Below, piece after piece: positions 21,390-33,247 of a DNA stretch of 64,000 bases. The DNA is from Cymbidium sinense. Lineage: Eukaryota; Streptophyta; Magnoliopsida; Asparagales; Orchidaceae. The position numbers and the translations under genes were made by a program. The notes under the pieces were generated by a model, which was given only the letters and a program-made list of their open reading frames with translations, was not told the DNA's origin and searched no databases. Location: positions 86,834,945 to 86,898,944 of the forward strand of contig CM038216.1 in the NCBI GenBank assembly GCA_021442155.1, given 5' to 3'. Position 1 is the stretch's first letter; each line of letters begins with the position of its first letter.

Positions 21390-24300
21390 GAAACCCCATA
21401 TGGGAATTTTATTACAAAAAAGGGTTAGAAGTCCTTAAAGGGGATAAACTCCTTATGCTCAAAGAGCTACAATCAACCTAGAGAGTAAATCCCTATCTAA
21501 ATACAACTAAAAGCAAAATAAAGAGTAAGGAAAGCAAAAGATACAAATTGATTAACAAGATAAGCCAATGGAATGGAAGGGGAAAGCTCTTGATGAGAGA
21601 ATGCATGACACTATGGAGCAAACCCAGAGAACAAGAAAATTGCACCTACAAAATTGTAGAAAAAAGAAATTAGAAGTTAAGGGTATCTGAAGAGTGAAAA
21701 ATGAAAGCGACATAAACAAAAGATAATAAGAAGTGTGATGGAGAAGGCTTAGCTCATCACAAGTTGAGGATGCAAATATGAGCATCCATACTTAGAGGTT
21801 ACATCACAAGAGACTACCAAACCAAAAGAGTGAAATCATCACGACCATCATAGCCAATAAACATGCAACCATTTCTTGAAAGTCTTTTGAGCCTTAGTAC
21901 ACACCAAAAAAAGCAAAACCTATCTGAATAGAAGAAAGCGACAAAGAGAAGAATGGGTAAGGGATCCCATGCAGAGTAAATGTCATATTAGGCACCATGT
22001 ATGAGAATCCCAACACAAATGAAAGTGAATCATCATTGTCAAGTCTACCATATTTTTCGTCCAAGGGTTTAATTAGATAAGCATGAAGACCCACCAGAAA
22101 AAACAGAAAAGGCTAAGGTAAGAAGCATAAAAGACCAATAAAGACTACTAAAATCCAACAAGGCAAATAAAATAGCATCCATCCCAAACATATGGGACAA
22201 ATATTAAACAAACATCTGGTAAATAGGTAGAGGATATACCCTAGAAAAGAAGTGCAATGAAAGAAAGCAATGCAGAAGTTAACAACCTCCGTGTTACAAG
22301 TTAGTAACCGACAAGTGTAAGGCAAGACATATCCCAAGCCCAAGTTACCATAGGGGACAAAGTCTAGAGAGGAGATGGGAATGCACCAGATTAGATGAAC
22401 CATAAGGCATGGTAAAATTCTCCCCATAACAACTCCAAGTAAAGAAAGATAATCAGGTCGGCGAAAACTCGATCGGTTAAGATAGTAATAGCAACAAGCC
22501 ATAAATCCACCCATTGAGTAAACAATGCATAGGTTAAAATCAAATTAGGCAAAAGCATAATCTCGATTGATGCATAATCTAATAGAACCAAGAGGAAGAA
22601 AATAGAGAGGTTAAGTAGATCTCAAACATCGTGATCGATGCTGACATGCAATCAACAAAAACATTCAGAAAAGCAGTAGGCAACAAATAGCCAACAACCA
22701 CAAAGACAGCCTGCTGGACATAGGACAATAATACAATTATTGCACCCACCATATGATAAGCCAGTGAAAAGCAGAGATGCAAAAAAGAAACAAAAGGGCT
22801 TCAAAAGATAGTCAACATTGAAATCCTTCAAAGTAAAGATGAGCTTGCTAAACCAAAATCCTTAGGAAAAGCAGACTGGAAAGAAACCATAAAGTAAGAC
22901 CAATCCTGCAAAGATAATAAAAATAACAAAAAATTATATTTCTCTCTTCAGGTTGGGAAGATGGGGTTAGCAAAATCAATCAAAACAAAATAACTCCAAA
23001 ACCACCTGAGCATGATAGATAGCAGAGTGACTTGTTGGGCATAAAACCCAATGATCAGTTAGCCAACAACCAAGATAGGAAAAAATAGCAAGTTGGCCAT
23101 AAAACCACCCATTCAAAATAAATGCATAAGATAAATTCAGGTAGATAATGAAGTGGTCAAGTCTACGAACAAGATGGAAAAAAATAGCGAGTTTAGATGG
23201 CCTCAAACATGTGATGATCTCTGCTATTGCAACAACAATAATAAGCAGAAAAACAAAAGCCACCATGCAGCTAAAAACCTCAAAAGAGGCCAGCTGGTGA
23301 TAAGAACCCAAAAACCCAGAAGCATCTTATTGAGCATTAATCCAGTTCAATAACCAAGAGTAACTACCAACAAAGGCCAAAATCCACCCATTCGAGTATT
23401 GCATATGTTAATATCAATTAGGCAATAGCATAATCATTTATGCACAATTCTAAAACCAATAGGAAAAAATAGCAATAGATTAAGTAGACTTCAAATATCG
23501 TGATCATAGTTGCAAACAACAAAATAGTGGGGACAAATAGGAAAGCAATTCCAATCTGTAGAAATAATCAAAAAAACAACAAACAACCACACCACAAAGG
23601 CGACTGATAATGGACCATAATCCAACCAACAAATAAAACATCACTACAATTATTGCACCAACCATAAGATAAGCCAAAAAAGAATAGTGAGGCAACATAG
23701 CCACAAAAAGGGTTCAAAAGTAAACCATCAATGAAATCCTTCAAGACAAAGGAGAGTAGGTTAGCAGCTGAACTACCATCCTAAAAAAAACATACTGAAA
23801 GGAAATCATTAAGTAAGTCCAATCCTGCAAAGAGACAATAATAATAACAAGGGTATTGCAGTTTCTCTCCTTACAGGTTGGGGAGATGAGGTTAGCAAAT
23901 ACAATCAGCAAACCAACCCCAAGAGCGACAGGACAAAGGCCAGAAATCCACATTAAAAACATCAAATAGATATTGCACCCACCATAAGAAAAGCCGGTAA
24001 ATAATGGTACAACATCGTTATAAAGTGGTCCAAAGGAAAGCCATCTTTAAGATCCATCAAGACACATAATATCAGAAGCTAATCCCATAGCATCAATAAT
24101 AACAGACTGGATGGAAATCAGGAAATAATTCCAAACCTACAGAAAAGAAGTTATAATAGCAAAGATATTGCAATTTCTCTCTCCTTATAGGTTGTGGAGG
24201 TAAGGTTATGGAACATAGGAGGCCACAACCATAATAAGGAGAAGAATAGATAAATTAGGGGCCACCATAAGGTTACAGTATAGCATTTAAACATTGAGAT

Positions 24301-24737
24301 AAGTGCCCAATATAATTCCAAAAGAGAAAAAGGAGGAAGAACACACTTTAATCATAAAATGAGAAACAAAATAGTAGGATCCATAATCAAAATATGGATG
24401 GCAAGAGGTTTGTCCTGTTGATCAAAAATAAAGCGAGAAAATAAAGCATAAAGTAATACATCTCCCTCCAAAAAAGAAACACCTTACCATTAAAAGTGGA
24501 AGCAGAAGCGAGGCCACATTTAAGGTTGGGAGAGTTAAACCAACAAAGATGCCAGAGATCAAAATAACCAAGGGGCATTAGGATGCATCAACAAATTCAA
24601 ATGAACATCAACACATTAACGGTAGGAACAGAAGCGGTAAAATTAAAAGGGTAATTAAACCAACAACAAGGGATATCAGGATGATGCATGTAAATTCCCA
24701 AGAAATAAGCACTAAATAGAAAATGATCATGCGTTAA
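21390..24737 (-). repeat. LINE 3' UTR with internal tandem repeats
   Basis: Unusually long non-coding tail. Diverged copies of one segment (TTGCACCCACCATA..AAGCC.., followed by TTTCTCTC..CAGGTTGGGGAGATG..GTTAGCAAA) occur at about 22740-22975, 23660-23900 and 23975-24215. Another segment (CCACCCATT..GCATA..) recurs near 22508, 23107 and 23390. Minus-strand open frames here (133 codons at 22113-22514; 111 codons at 22976-23311) are hydrophobic from base composition and match nothing I know, so I do not call them genes. Confidence 0.65.
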
Positions 24738-27480
24738 TCAGTAATATAGCGAAGGTTGGATTAATTTTGAGATAAGGAGTCCAATATTGTCCAGATTCAC
24801 CAATCCATGCAAATGTTTAGGAAGAGTAAGTTGATCAAAGAATTTTACCATCAATCTAGCTCCTAGATTGGCAAGGTAATCGACACATGCATTACCCTCA
24901 CCATACATGAGAGATTTTAAAATAGAGTTGAGAAAGAGAGCTCTAGTCTCTTGAGAAGATAATATAATTACTACCCATTTTGGTGGAAGTCAAAAGATCA
25001 ATCAGTGAGGCATCCACCTCAATCAAATATTGAGCCAACCTTTTGAAGGCAAATCTCAAGAGCTTTGTACCGCCATTAGCTCGACAAAGAAAGGAACAGA
25101 GCAAGTATTAAGGGGGTAAGCAAAAGCACATAGGACTTTACCATTAGGGTTTTTGAAAATGCCGTCATAGCCAGAAGCATTTTGAGAGACAGAGCCATCA
25201 GTGTTAATTTTAATAGTATTAACATGAGGTTTAACCCAATAAATAATCTTGTCATCTTTACAGTTGGGTTGATCCGGCAAGTTAAACCCAATTTATTGGC
25301 CATAAATTTACAACCTTTGAAATGTTTGTAGTTAATTAAATTGGCATTGAACAAAGTCATGATTTTATTTTTAATTCTAGCAATTATCCTCATGTGGTTC
25401 ATAGGAATCCCATGATGTTTTGCATCATTTCTGTCCATCCATATGAACCAAATAAGAGTGATAGCAGTTATGACTTTAATGTGACCTTTAGTAGTGTTAT
25501 CAAAATAAACTTCAAGAAGCTGGTATAAAGTTAAGGAATGAATTTACAATGTTAAGAGATCATCATACCAAATCCAAAGTTTGGAAGCAATGGCTCCATT
25601 AACAAAACATGATTTACATTCTCAATGTGAAAGCGCGTGGCATTTTGAAGGTAAGTGAAAACCTTTCACATCAAGGAGTCAATAGGGATGAAGTTTTTCA
25701 AAATACAAGTAAGAATAGAAAAAGTAGGAATAGTGTTATTCCAAAGTTTGAAAAAATACATTGGAAAAATCATGAGCTTCTTTAATATGAATCCAAACAT
25801 TTTAAAGTTGAAATCACCATTTTGAGAAAGCTTAAAAGGATCATGATTGCTAGGTATGATAGGAATAGTAGTAAGCTTGCTTAAAAGAGAGGAAGGAATA
25901 TAATCAAGTAAGCTATTGTTCCATATTATCATAAAGAGTTCACTTTAATAGCAGGTGGAATGGGTACAAAGTAAATCATCAATGGACCCACCTCAGTCAG
26001 TTATCTTGCCAAAAGAAAGAGGTGCGAGTTAATCCCCATAATGATTGACATCCCATTTAATGGAATAAAGTCTTTTCCAAATAGGAGAGTCTCCCACTTT
26101 ATAGGGGCAAATGAGAGGTGCTTACCGCAATATTTAGCATAATGAAATTAGCCCAAAGACTATTGTTACTCTAAAATTCCACCAAATTTTATAGGAAAAA
26201 GTAGTGATAGCTTCCTTGATAGGCTTACATCCAAGACCAACCTTCAGAGTGCCACAACTTTTATACCAAGAGGTCCATGCATTCTTTTAGAGGAATTGTT
26301 AGAACCCAAAAAATTTGTTAAGGAGACGCTCAATTTAATTAATGTATTGGCACAATGGTTTGAATGAGATATAAAGGCATGGAGTTAATGGTGCTCTTAA
26401 TCAAAGTGAGCCTACCACCAAAATGAGTAAATGAAATTCCCAAGCAGAAATTTTATTAGAGATTTTTTGGATTAACTCATCAAAAAGATGAGATCTTTTA
26501 TGACCTTTAAAAGGTGGAGCACCAAGATATTTAATAGGAAGTTATTGTTGTTGAAATTAGTAATTCTCAGATTTGGTTGATCCTATTACTAGGGATTTTA
26601 GAGGAAGTAATGAAACAACTTTTGCCTTCATTAAGAAAAGACTTTCATTGCCAAATTTATTTAAAAGATTCTTAATAGTTTTAATGTGAAGAATAGAGGC
26701 ATTGCAAAAGATTATAAAGTCATCGCAAAACTAAGATGAGAGAGGAAGACCACCTTGAGTTCTAAAAACATGCTAGGGTTATTATAGAAAAGATCATTTA
26801 GGCTCCTCAAAGATATTCAATAATAATAATAATAAAGAGAGGTGAAAGGGGATCACCTTGTCTCAAGCCATGCATCAAGGGAAAAACCAAGGGACTCACC
26901 ATTCATGATAGGAGAACCAAACATTGGAAATACAATTTTTTGATGAGGATAAAATTATCAAAAGCAAATGAAGAATTTGAAAGAAATCCCAAGAGAGGTT
27001 GTCAAAAGCTTTAGAGATGTCCAGTTTGAAAAGGATGTTGCCACCTCTGATAGGAACATCAATGTCATGAATCAGCTCTTGGGCTAGAAGTATGTTATCA
27101 GATATAACTCTACCTTTAATGAAGCGAGTTTGGTTGGGGGAAATAATTTTAGCGGCGGACTAATTATAATATCAATTAATTTAGCAATGAGTTTATGAAA
27201 GAAGGTGCAAAGGTGATAGTAAAATCACCCCGATTTAGGATTATTAATTTTGGGAATGAGAACAATGGAAGTGCTAGAAAATATCTAGGTAAGGGGTTTC
27301 CATCAAAAAATCAACAACTGCATCAACAAGGTCGGACTTAATAATAGGCCAAATAGTGCTTGAAAGGTGAGTCGTGTAGCCTTAAGCGATCATGTTCATG
27401 CTTGTGAGAATACTATCTCGTTTTTAGGATGCAAATTAAGCAGTGGTTGTCATCATTAGTAATGTTGAGGAGGCTCAGTG
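24738..27480 (-). pseudogene. LINE ORF2 pseudogene (RT, zf-RVT, RNase H)
   Basis: Sense order from high to low coordinates. RT: STSIVLIPKINNPKS (about 27275), IISPNQTRFIKGRVISDN (about 27135), LFKLDISKAFDNLSWDF (about 27040-26990), GLRQGDPLSPL (about 26870-26840), and an altered catalytic box FCDDFIIF (about 26725; FADD is usual). Then YLGAPPFKGHKRSHLFDELI (about 26530) and GGRLTLIKSTINSMPLYL. A zf-RVT-like region lies near 25930-25600 and IWFIWMDRNDAKHHGIPM near 25440. RNase H: IKINTDGS, ELMA, then a YGEGNACVDYLANLGA tail and LPKHLHGLVNLDNIGL, ending at a stop at 24738-24740. Frameshifts and stops occur throughout. The endonuclease is not seen. Confidence 0.87.
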
Positions 27481-27487
27481 TGTGTTG

Positions 27488-27587
27488 NNNNNNNNNNNNN
27501 NNNNNNNNNNNNNNNNNNNNNNNNNNNNNNNNNNNNNNNNNNNNNNNNNNNNNNNNNNNNNNNNNNNNNNNNNNNNNNNNNNNNNNN
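27488..27587. other. Assembly gap, 100 N
   Basis: Exactly 100 Ns, the conventional size for a gap of unknown length. LINE sequence lies on the left and TTTAGTTTAGG array on the right, so unknown sequence, including the LINE 5' part, is missing. Distances across it should not be trusted. Confidence 0.99.
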
Positions 27588-29367
27588 TTTTTAGTTTAGG
27601 TATATGTTTATTTTTAGTATATTTTATTTTATTTAGTTTAGGGTTTAGGTTTAGTTTATTTTAGGTTTAGGTTTAGGTTTTATTTATTTTAGTTTAGTTT
27701 ATTTTAGTTTAGGTTTAGGTTTATTTTATTTTGTTTATTTTAGGTTTAGGTTTTTTTAGTTTAGGGTTTAGGTTTTATTTTTTATTTATTTTTAGGTTTA
27801 TTTTTAGGTTTATTTTTAGTTTAGTTTTTATTTAATTTTATTTTATTTTATTTTAGGTTTATTTTATTTTTATTTTATGTTTAGTTTGTATTTTATTTAG
27901 GTGTTTTATTTTTTAGTTTAGTTTAGGTTTTTATTTATTTTATTTCAGTTTACTTTTTATTTTTTATTTTTTATTTTAGGTTTAGGTTTATGTTTTAGTT
28001 TAGGCTTTTTATTTTATTTTATTTTATTTATTTTATTTTGGTTTAGGTTTTTTATTTATATTATTTTTAGGTTTTATTTAGTTTAGGTTTAGGTTTCAAG
28101 CTTTTTAGGGTTTAGGGTTTAGGGTTATTTGAGGGTTTAGGGTTTGGGGTATTAGGGTTTAGGTTTTAGGGTTTAGGGTTTAGGGTTTAGGGGTATTAGG
28201 GTTTAGGGTTTAGGGTTTAGGGTATTAGGGTATTAGGGTTTAGGGTTTAGGGTGTAGGGTTTTAAGGGTTAAGGTTTAGGGCTTAGGGTTTTGGTTTTAG
28301 GGTTTAGGGTTTTGTGTTAGTTTTACAGTTTAGGGTTTAGGGTTTAGGATTTAGGGTTTAGAGTTTAGGGTTTAGGGTTTAAAGTTTATTTTAAAATTAT
28401 GTAAATAGTAGGTTTAGGTTTATTTAGTTTATTTTATTTTATTATTTAAGTTTATTTTTTTATTTAGTTTAGTTTATTTATTTTAGGTTTATTTATTTTG
28501 GTTTAGCTTTTTTATTTTAGTTTATTTTTTAGGTTTAGGTTTAGGTTTATGTTTATTTTTAGTTTAATTTTATTTTTTATTTTATTTTCAAGTTTAGGTT
28601 TAATTTTTGATTTTTAGGTTTAGGTTGGGGTTTTATTTTTGGTTTATTTTTAGGTTTTATTTTTTAGTTTAGGTTTAGGTTTATTTTTAGTTTATTTTAT
28701 TTTATTTAGTTTAGGGTTTAGGTTTAGTTTATTTTAGGTTTATGTTTAGGTTTTATTTATTTTAGTTTAGTTTATTTTAGCTTATGTTTAGGTTTATTTT
28801 ATTTTGTTTATTTTAAGTTTAGTTTTTTTTTTTAAGGTTTTAGGTTTAGGTTTTTCTTTCAGGTTTAGCTTTTTATTTTATTTTATATTAAGTTTTTTTA
28901 TTTTTATTTTATGTTTAGTTTTTTATTTTGTTTAGGTGTTTTATTTTTAAATTTAGTTTAGGCTTTTATTATTTTATTTTAATTTAGTTTGTATTTATTA
29001 TTATTATTATTATTTTAGGTTTTGGTTTAGGTTTAGGTTTAAGTTCAGGTGTTAGTTTAGGTTTTATTTTATTTTATTACTTTATTTTATTATGGTTTAT
29101 GTTTATTTATTTATTATATTTTTAGGTTTTATTTAGTTTATGTTTAGGTTTTTAACTTTATCAGGTTTAGGGTTTAGGGTTATTTGATGGTTTAGGGTTT
29201 AGGGTTTATGGTTTAGGGTTTAGGGTCTAGGATTTAGAGTTTAGGGTTTAGGGTTTAGGGGTTAGGATTTTTTAATTTAGGGTTTAGGCTTTAGGGTTTT
29301 TAGAGTTTAGGGTTTAGGGATTGGGGTTTAGGTTTTAGGTATGGGGTTCAAGTTTTAGGTTCTCTAG
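27588..29367. repeat. Composite telomere-like satellite, G-strand orientation
   Basis: Alternation of TTTATTTTAGGTTTAGG arrays (27588-28104, 28406-29160) and TTTAGGG-type blocks (28105-28388, 29161-29367). Perfect TTTAGGG runs occur around 28170-28250. The junction motif TTTTAAAATTATGTAAA is at 28389-28405. No gene. Confidence 0.88.
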
Positions 29368-29449
29368 TTTTTTTAAATAGAGAACAAATTCAGATTCAAT
29401 ATTTCTTCTTTTTAGTTTTTTATTTAGGGTCAAGTTCTACTCATTCTTA
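29368..29449 (-). pseudogene. Internally deleted GR-RBP fragment remnant
   Basis: Only the two ends of the usual fragment survive. At 29368-29418 are the poly(T) plus AGAGAACAAATTCAGATTC and ATATTTCTTCTTTT, which is the 3' UTR end. At 29431-29449 is CAAGTTCTACTCATTCTTA, the degraded coding start (normally GTTCTGCCCATTCTTA in this orientation). The AATTTATTTAGTTACTTT flank follows at 29510. About 400 bp of the fragment has been lost. Confidence 0.8.
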
Positions 29450-31905
29450 GGGTTTAGGTTTAGGTTTAGGTTTATTAGGTTTTAGGGTTTAGGTTTATTT
29501 TTTAATTTATTTAGTTACTTTAGGTTTAGGTTTAAGGTTTGGGGTTTAGTGTTTAGGGTTTAGGGTTTAGGGTTAGGGTTTAGGGTTTACGATTAGGCTT
29601 TAGGGTTAGGGTTTAGGGTTTACGATTAGGATTTAGGGTTTAGGGTTTATTAATTAGGGTTTAGTGTTTTAGGGTTTATGCTTTTAAGGGTTATGATTTA
29701 GGATTAGAGTTTAGGGTTTAGGGTCTTGGGTTTAGGGTTTTTAGGGTTTAGTGTATATGGTTGTAGGTTTAGGGTTGTAGGTTCAGGGTTAAAGGTTTAG
29801 TGTTAGTTTTAAGGTTTAGTTTAGGGTTTAGGGTATTTTGTTAAATTAATTAAACTAGTAGGTTTAGGTTTATTTACTTTATTTTTTATTTATTTTAGTT
29901 AATTTTAATTTTTATGTATATGTAAGTTTATTTTTGATTTTTATTTAGTTTAGTTTATTTATTTTAGTTTATGTTTTTAATTGTAGTTTATTTTTTAGGT
30001 TTAGGTTTTGTTTTTTATTTTTAGGTTTAGGTTTAGATTTTTATTATATTTTTTTAGGTTTAAGTTTTATATTTTTATTTTAGGTTTATTTTTAAGTTTT
30101 AATTTTTAGTTTAGGTTTAGGTTTATTTTTAGTTTATTTTATTTTATTTAGTTTAGGTTTAGGTTTAGGTTTAGTTTATTTTAGGTTTAGGTTTAGGCTT
30201 AATTTATTTTAGTTTAGATTTAGGTTTATTTTATTTTGTTTACTTTATTTTTATTTTAGGTTTAGGGTTTAGGTTTTATTTTTTATTTATTTTTAGGTAT
30301 TTTTTTAGGTTCATCTTATTTTAGGTTTATTTTATTTTTATTTTACATTTAGTTTTAAATTTATTAAGATTTTTTATTCTTAGGTTTATTTTTTTAGTTG
30401 TGTTTAGGTTTTTCTTTATTTTTATTTTTTATTTTATCTTATTTTTACGTTTAGGTTTAGGTTTTAGTTTAGCTTTTTTTAATTTTCTTTTTTTATCTTA
30501 TTTAGGTTTAAGTTTATTTTTTTTATTTTAAGGTTTTATTTAGTTTAGGTTTAGGTTTTTAGGGTTTTAAGTTTTGGGTTTAGGGTTTTAGGGTTTAGAG
30601 TTTAGGGTTTAGGGTTACGATTAGGTTTAGGGTTTATAGTTTAGGGTTAGGGTTTAGGGTTTAGGGTTTAGGGTTTAGGGTTTAGGGTTTAGGGTTTTAG
30701 GGTTTATGCTTTTAGGGATTACAGTTTAAGGTTTTTTAAGGTTTAAGGTTTAGGGTTTAGGGTTTAGGGTTGTAGGTTTAGTGTTGTAGGTTTAGGGTTT
30801 AGGGTTAGTTTTAGGGTTTGGGATTAGGCTTTGAGGTTTAGGGTTTTAGGGTTTTGGGTTTATGGTTTAGGATTAGTTTAGGCTTTAGGGTTTCAGGTTT
30901 TAAGGTTTAGGGATTAGAGTTTAAGGTTACAGTTAGCGTTTATGGTTTAGGGTTTAGGGTTTAAGGTTAATTTAGGGTTTAGTGTTTAGCATTTTTTTTT
31001 AGGGTTTAGGGTTGTAGGTTTAGGGTTCAAGGTTTTAGGTTTATTTATTTTAGTTTATTTTTTAGGTTTAGGTTTAGGTTTATGTTTTTTTAGCTTAGTT
31101 TTATTTTTATTTTATTTTTTAGGTTAGGTTTTTTTTTAGGTTTAGGTTTAGGTTTTCATTTTATTTTTTTAGGTTTAGGTTTTTGGTTTTATTTCTTAAT
31201 TTAGGTTTAGGTTTATTTTTAGTTTATTTTATTTTATTTAGTTTAGGGTTTAGGTTTAGTTTAGTTTAGGTTTAGGTTTAAGTTTTATTTATTTTAGTTT
31301 AGTTTATTTTAGTTTAGGTTTAGGTTTTTATTTAGTTTCTAGTTTTTTTATTTTAGGTTTATTTTATTTATTTTTCATTTAGTTTTTATTTTATTTAAGT
31401 TTTTTATTTTTAGGTTTATTTTATTTTTTAGTTTACTTTAGGTTTTTATTTATTTATTTAGTTTAGTTTTATTTATTTTATTTTATTTTATTTTTAGCTT
31501 TAGGTTTAGGTTTAGGTTTTAGCTTATGTTCTTATTATATTACATTTTTTATTTTATTCAAGTTTAGGGTTTTCTATTTATTTTATTTTTAGGTTTTATT
31601 GAGTTTAGGTTTTTAGCGTTTATGGTTTAGTATTTAGGGTTTAAGGTTTGGGGTTGAAGGTTCAAGGTTTAGAGTTGTAGGTTTTTGAATTTAGAGTTTA
31701 GGGTTTAGGGTTTAGGTTTTGGGTTTTAGGGTTTAGGGTTTAGGGTTTAGGATTTCAAGGTTTAGGGTTTAGGGTTTAGGGTTTAATGTTTTAGGGTTTA
31801 GGGTTTTAGGTTTAAGGTTTTAGGTTTAGGGATTAGGGTTAGTTTTACGGCTTAGGGTTCAGGGTTAGAGTTTTTTAATTTTTTATTTATTTTTAGGGTT
31901 TATGG
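29450..31905. repeat. Composite telomere-like satellite
   Basis: TTTAGGG block with the second flank motif (29510-29528), junction motif at 29838-29854, TTTATTTTAGG array (29860-30545), TTTAGGG block (30546-31040), a second AT-rich array (31041-31600) and another TTTAGGG block to 31905. No gene or retrocopy between GR-RBP remnants. Confidence 0.87.
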
Positions 31906-32382
31906 TTTTTTTTAACTGAGAACAAATTCAGATTCAATATTTCTTCTTCTCGATTTCATCAACCAAGTAACACACCAAGTTTTCTAAGACACAAGCGATG
32001 ACATAGATAAAAATTGAGCATGCATAGAGCAAATCAAAGCTGCCTAGAACCGTCTCTTATAAAGACAGTTCCATATCGTGTCGGATCGGTCATTCTCTTC
32101 AGTTCTCCGGTTCCCATCAGAACCACCATGACATCTCGAATATAGGGATCCACCATCATATCCTCGATTTCTCCCTCTGCCACCACTAGGGCGGTAACCT
32201 CCGTTGCTTCTCCAGCCTCCATAACGACCACTTCTACGACTACCACCTCCATATCCACCAACATCTCCAAAGCCCCCACCACCACTGTGATAACCACCGC
32301 CTCTGCCTTTGCCTCCACCGCCAGATTTAGAGTGAGCCTGGTTGGCAGTGATGTTCCTGCCATCACGGTTTTGTCCATTCTT
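31906..32382 (-). pseudogene. GR-RBP 3' fragment retrocopy, copy 6, long open frame
   Basis: One of the best preserved copies. On the minus strand the frame beginning NGQNRDGRNITANQAHSKSG (about 32380) is open for 112 codons to a TAG at 32044-32046. It runs through Gly-rich segments such as GGGYHSGGGG, GGYGGGSRRSG and GRNRGYDGGS. A 1-bp deletion near 32099 removes the normal end (GGSDGNWRN then stop) and extends the frame into 3' UTR. It has no in-frame ATG upstream and no RRM, so it is probably not translated. The poly(A) is at 31906-31913 on the TTTAGGG side. The valine-rich frame at 32034-32378 is an out-of-phase shadow of the glycine codons. Confidence 0.88.
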
Positions 32383-32783
32383 AGGGTTTAGGTTTAGGTT
32401 TATTAGTTTTAGGGTTTATGTTTACTTTTTAATTTATTTAGTTACTTTAAGTTTTGGTTTATGGTTTTGAGTTTAGGGTTAAGGGTTTAGGGTTACGGTT
32501 TAGGGTTTAGGGTTTAGGGTGTTAGGGTTTATGCTTTTAGGGTTTAGGGTTTTATGGTTTTTGGTTTTGGGTTTTGGGTTTTGGGTTTAGGATTTTAGTG
32601 TTTAGGGTTTAAGGTTTAGGGTTGTAGGTTTAGGGTTTAGAGTTTAGGGTTGTAGGTTTAGGGTTTGGGTTTAGGGTTAGTTCTAGGGTTTAGGGTTTTT
32701 TATATTTTTTTTATTTTTAGGGTTTATGGTTTACAATTTAGGTTTAGGGTTCAGGTTTTAATTTAGGGTTTAAGTTTTTTTGG
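32383..32783. repeat. TTTAGGG-type array
   Basis: Short TTTAGGG/TTTTGGG block between two GR-RBP copies, with the AATTTATTTAGTTACTTT flank at about 32430-32447. The AT-rich array and junction motif are absent here, so this unit is shorter (about 870 bp) than its neighbours. Confidence 0.88.
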
Positions 32784-33247
32784 TTTTTTTAATAGATAAT
32801 AAATTAAAATTTAACATTTCTTCTTCTCGATTTCAACAACCAAGCAATACACCAAGTTTTCTAAGAGACAAGTGACGACATAGCTCAAAAATGAGCATGC
32901 ATAGAGAAAATTAAAAACTCCTGATAACTAGAACCATCTCTACTGTAAAGACAAAGTTCCATAAGTAGCAGATCAGATCGGCCTTTCTTCAATTTCTCGA
33001 GTCCCTACCAGAACCACCCAGCCTCTCGAGTAGAGGGATCCACCATCATATCCCCAATCTCTACCTCTGCCACCACCATGCCTCCTCAGCTCCTCCTCGA
33101 TAACCACCATCTAACCATCACCTCCATATCCACTAGCACCTCAGATCCCCACCACCACTTGCGTCACCTCGCCTTCACCTCCACCACCAAATCTAGACTG
33201 AGTCTGGTTGATGGTGATGTTCCTGCTATCAAGGTTCTGCCCATTCT
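32784..33247 (-). pseudogene. GR-RBP 3' fragment retrocopy, copy 7
   Basis: Minus strand. The coding start reads NGQNLDSRNITINQTQSRFG-like from about 33245, followed by a glycine tract with several indels, a degraded C-terminus and the shared 3' UTR, with poly(A) at about 32784-32790. No RRM. The frame is broken. Confidence 0.83.

Larger units (their letters stand above)
21386..27487 (-). mobile_element. L1-type LINE with RT and RNase H; 5' end lost at the gap
   Basis: Minus-strand element. Its 3' end is at about 21386, where the sense strand ends in TAATAAAATTCCCATATGGGGTTTCCC-like sequence plus As, joined to telomere-like DNA. ORF2 is at 24738-27480 and a 3.35-kb 3' UTR at 21390-24737. The 5' side runs into the 100-N gap, and the sequence beyond is telomere-like, so the 5' end is unknown. 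It differs from the ORF1-only LINE at 1937-5114 in its 3' terminus. Confidence 0.85.

Noticed and set aside
22113..22514. 133-codon minus-strand open frame, hydrophobic, Cys/Tyr/Leu rich
   Set aside because: It lies in the repetitive LINE 3' UTR, overlaps another frame (22391-22591), and has no recognisable domain; membrane-like character follows from T-rich codons.
32034..32378. 114-codon valine-rich minus-strand frame and similar ones at 34905-35159, 35696-36097 and 56368-56571
   Set aside because: These are out-of-phase translations of the GGT/GGA glycine codons of the GR-RBP fragments (Gly read as Val, Met and Glu).
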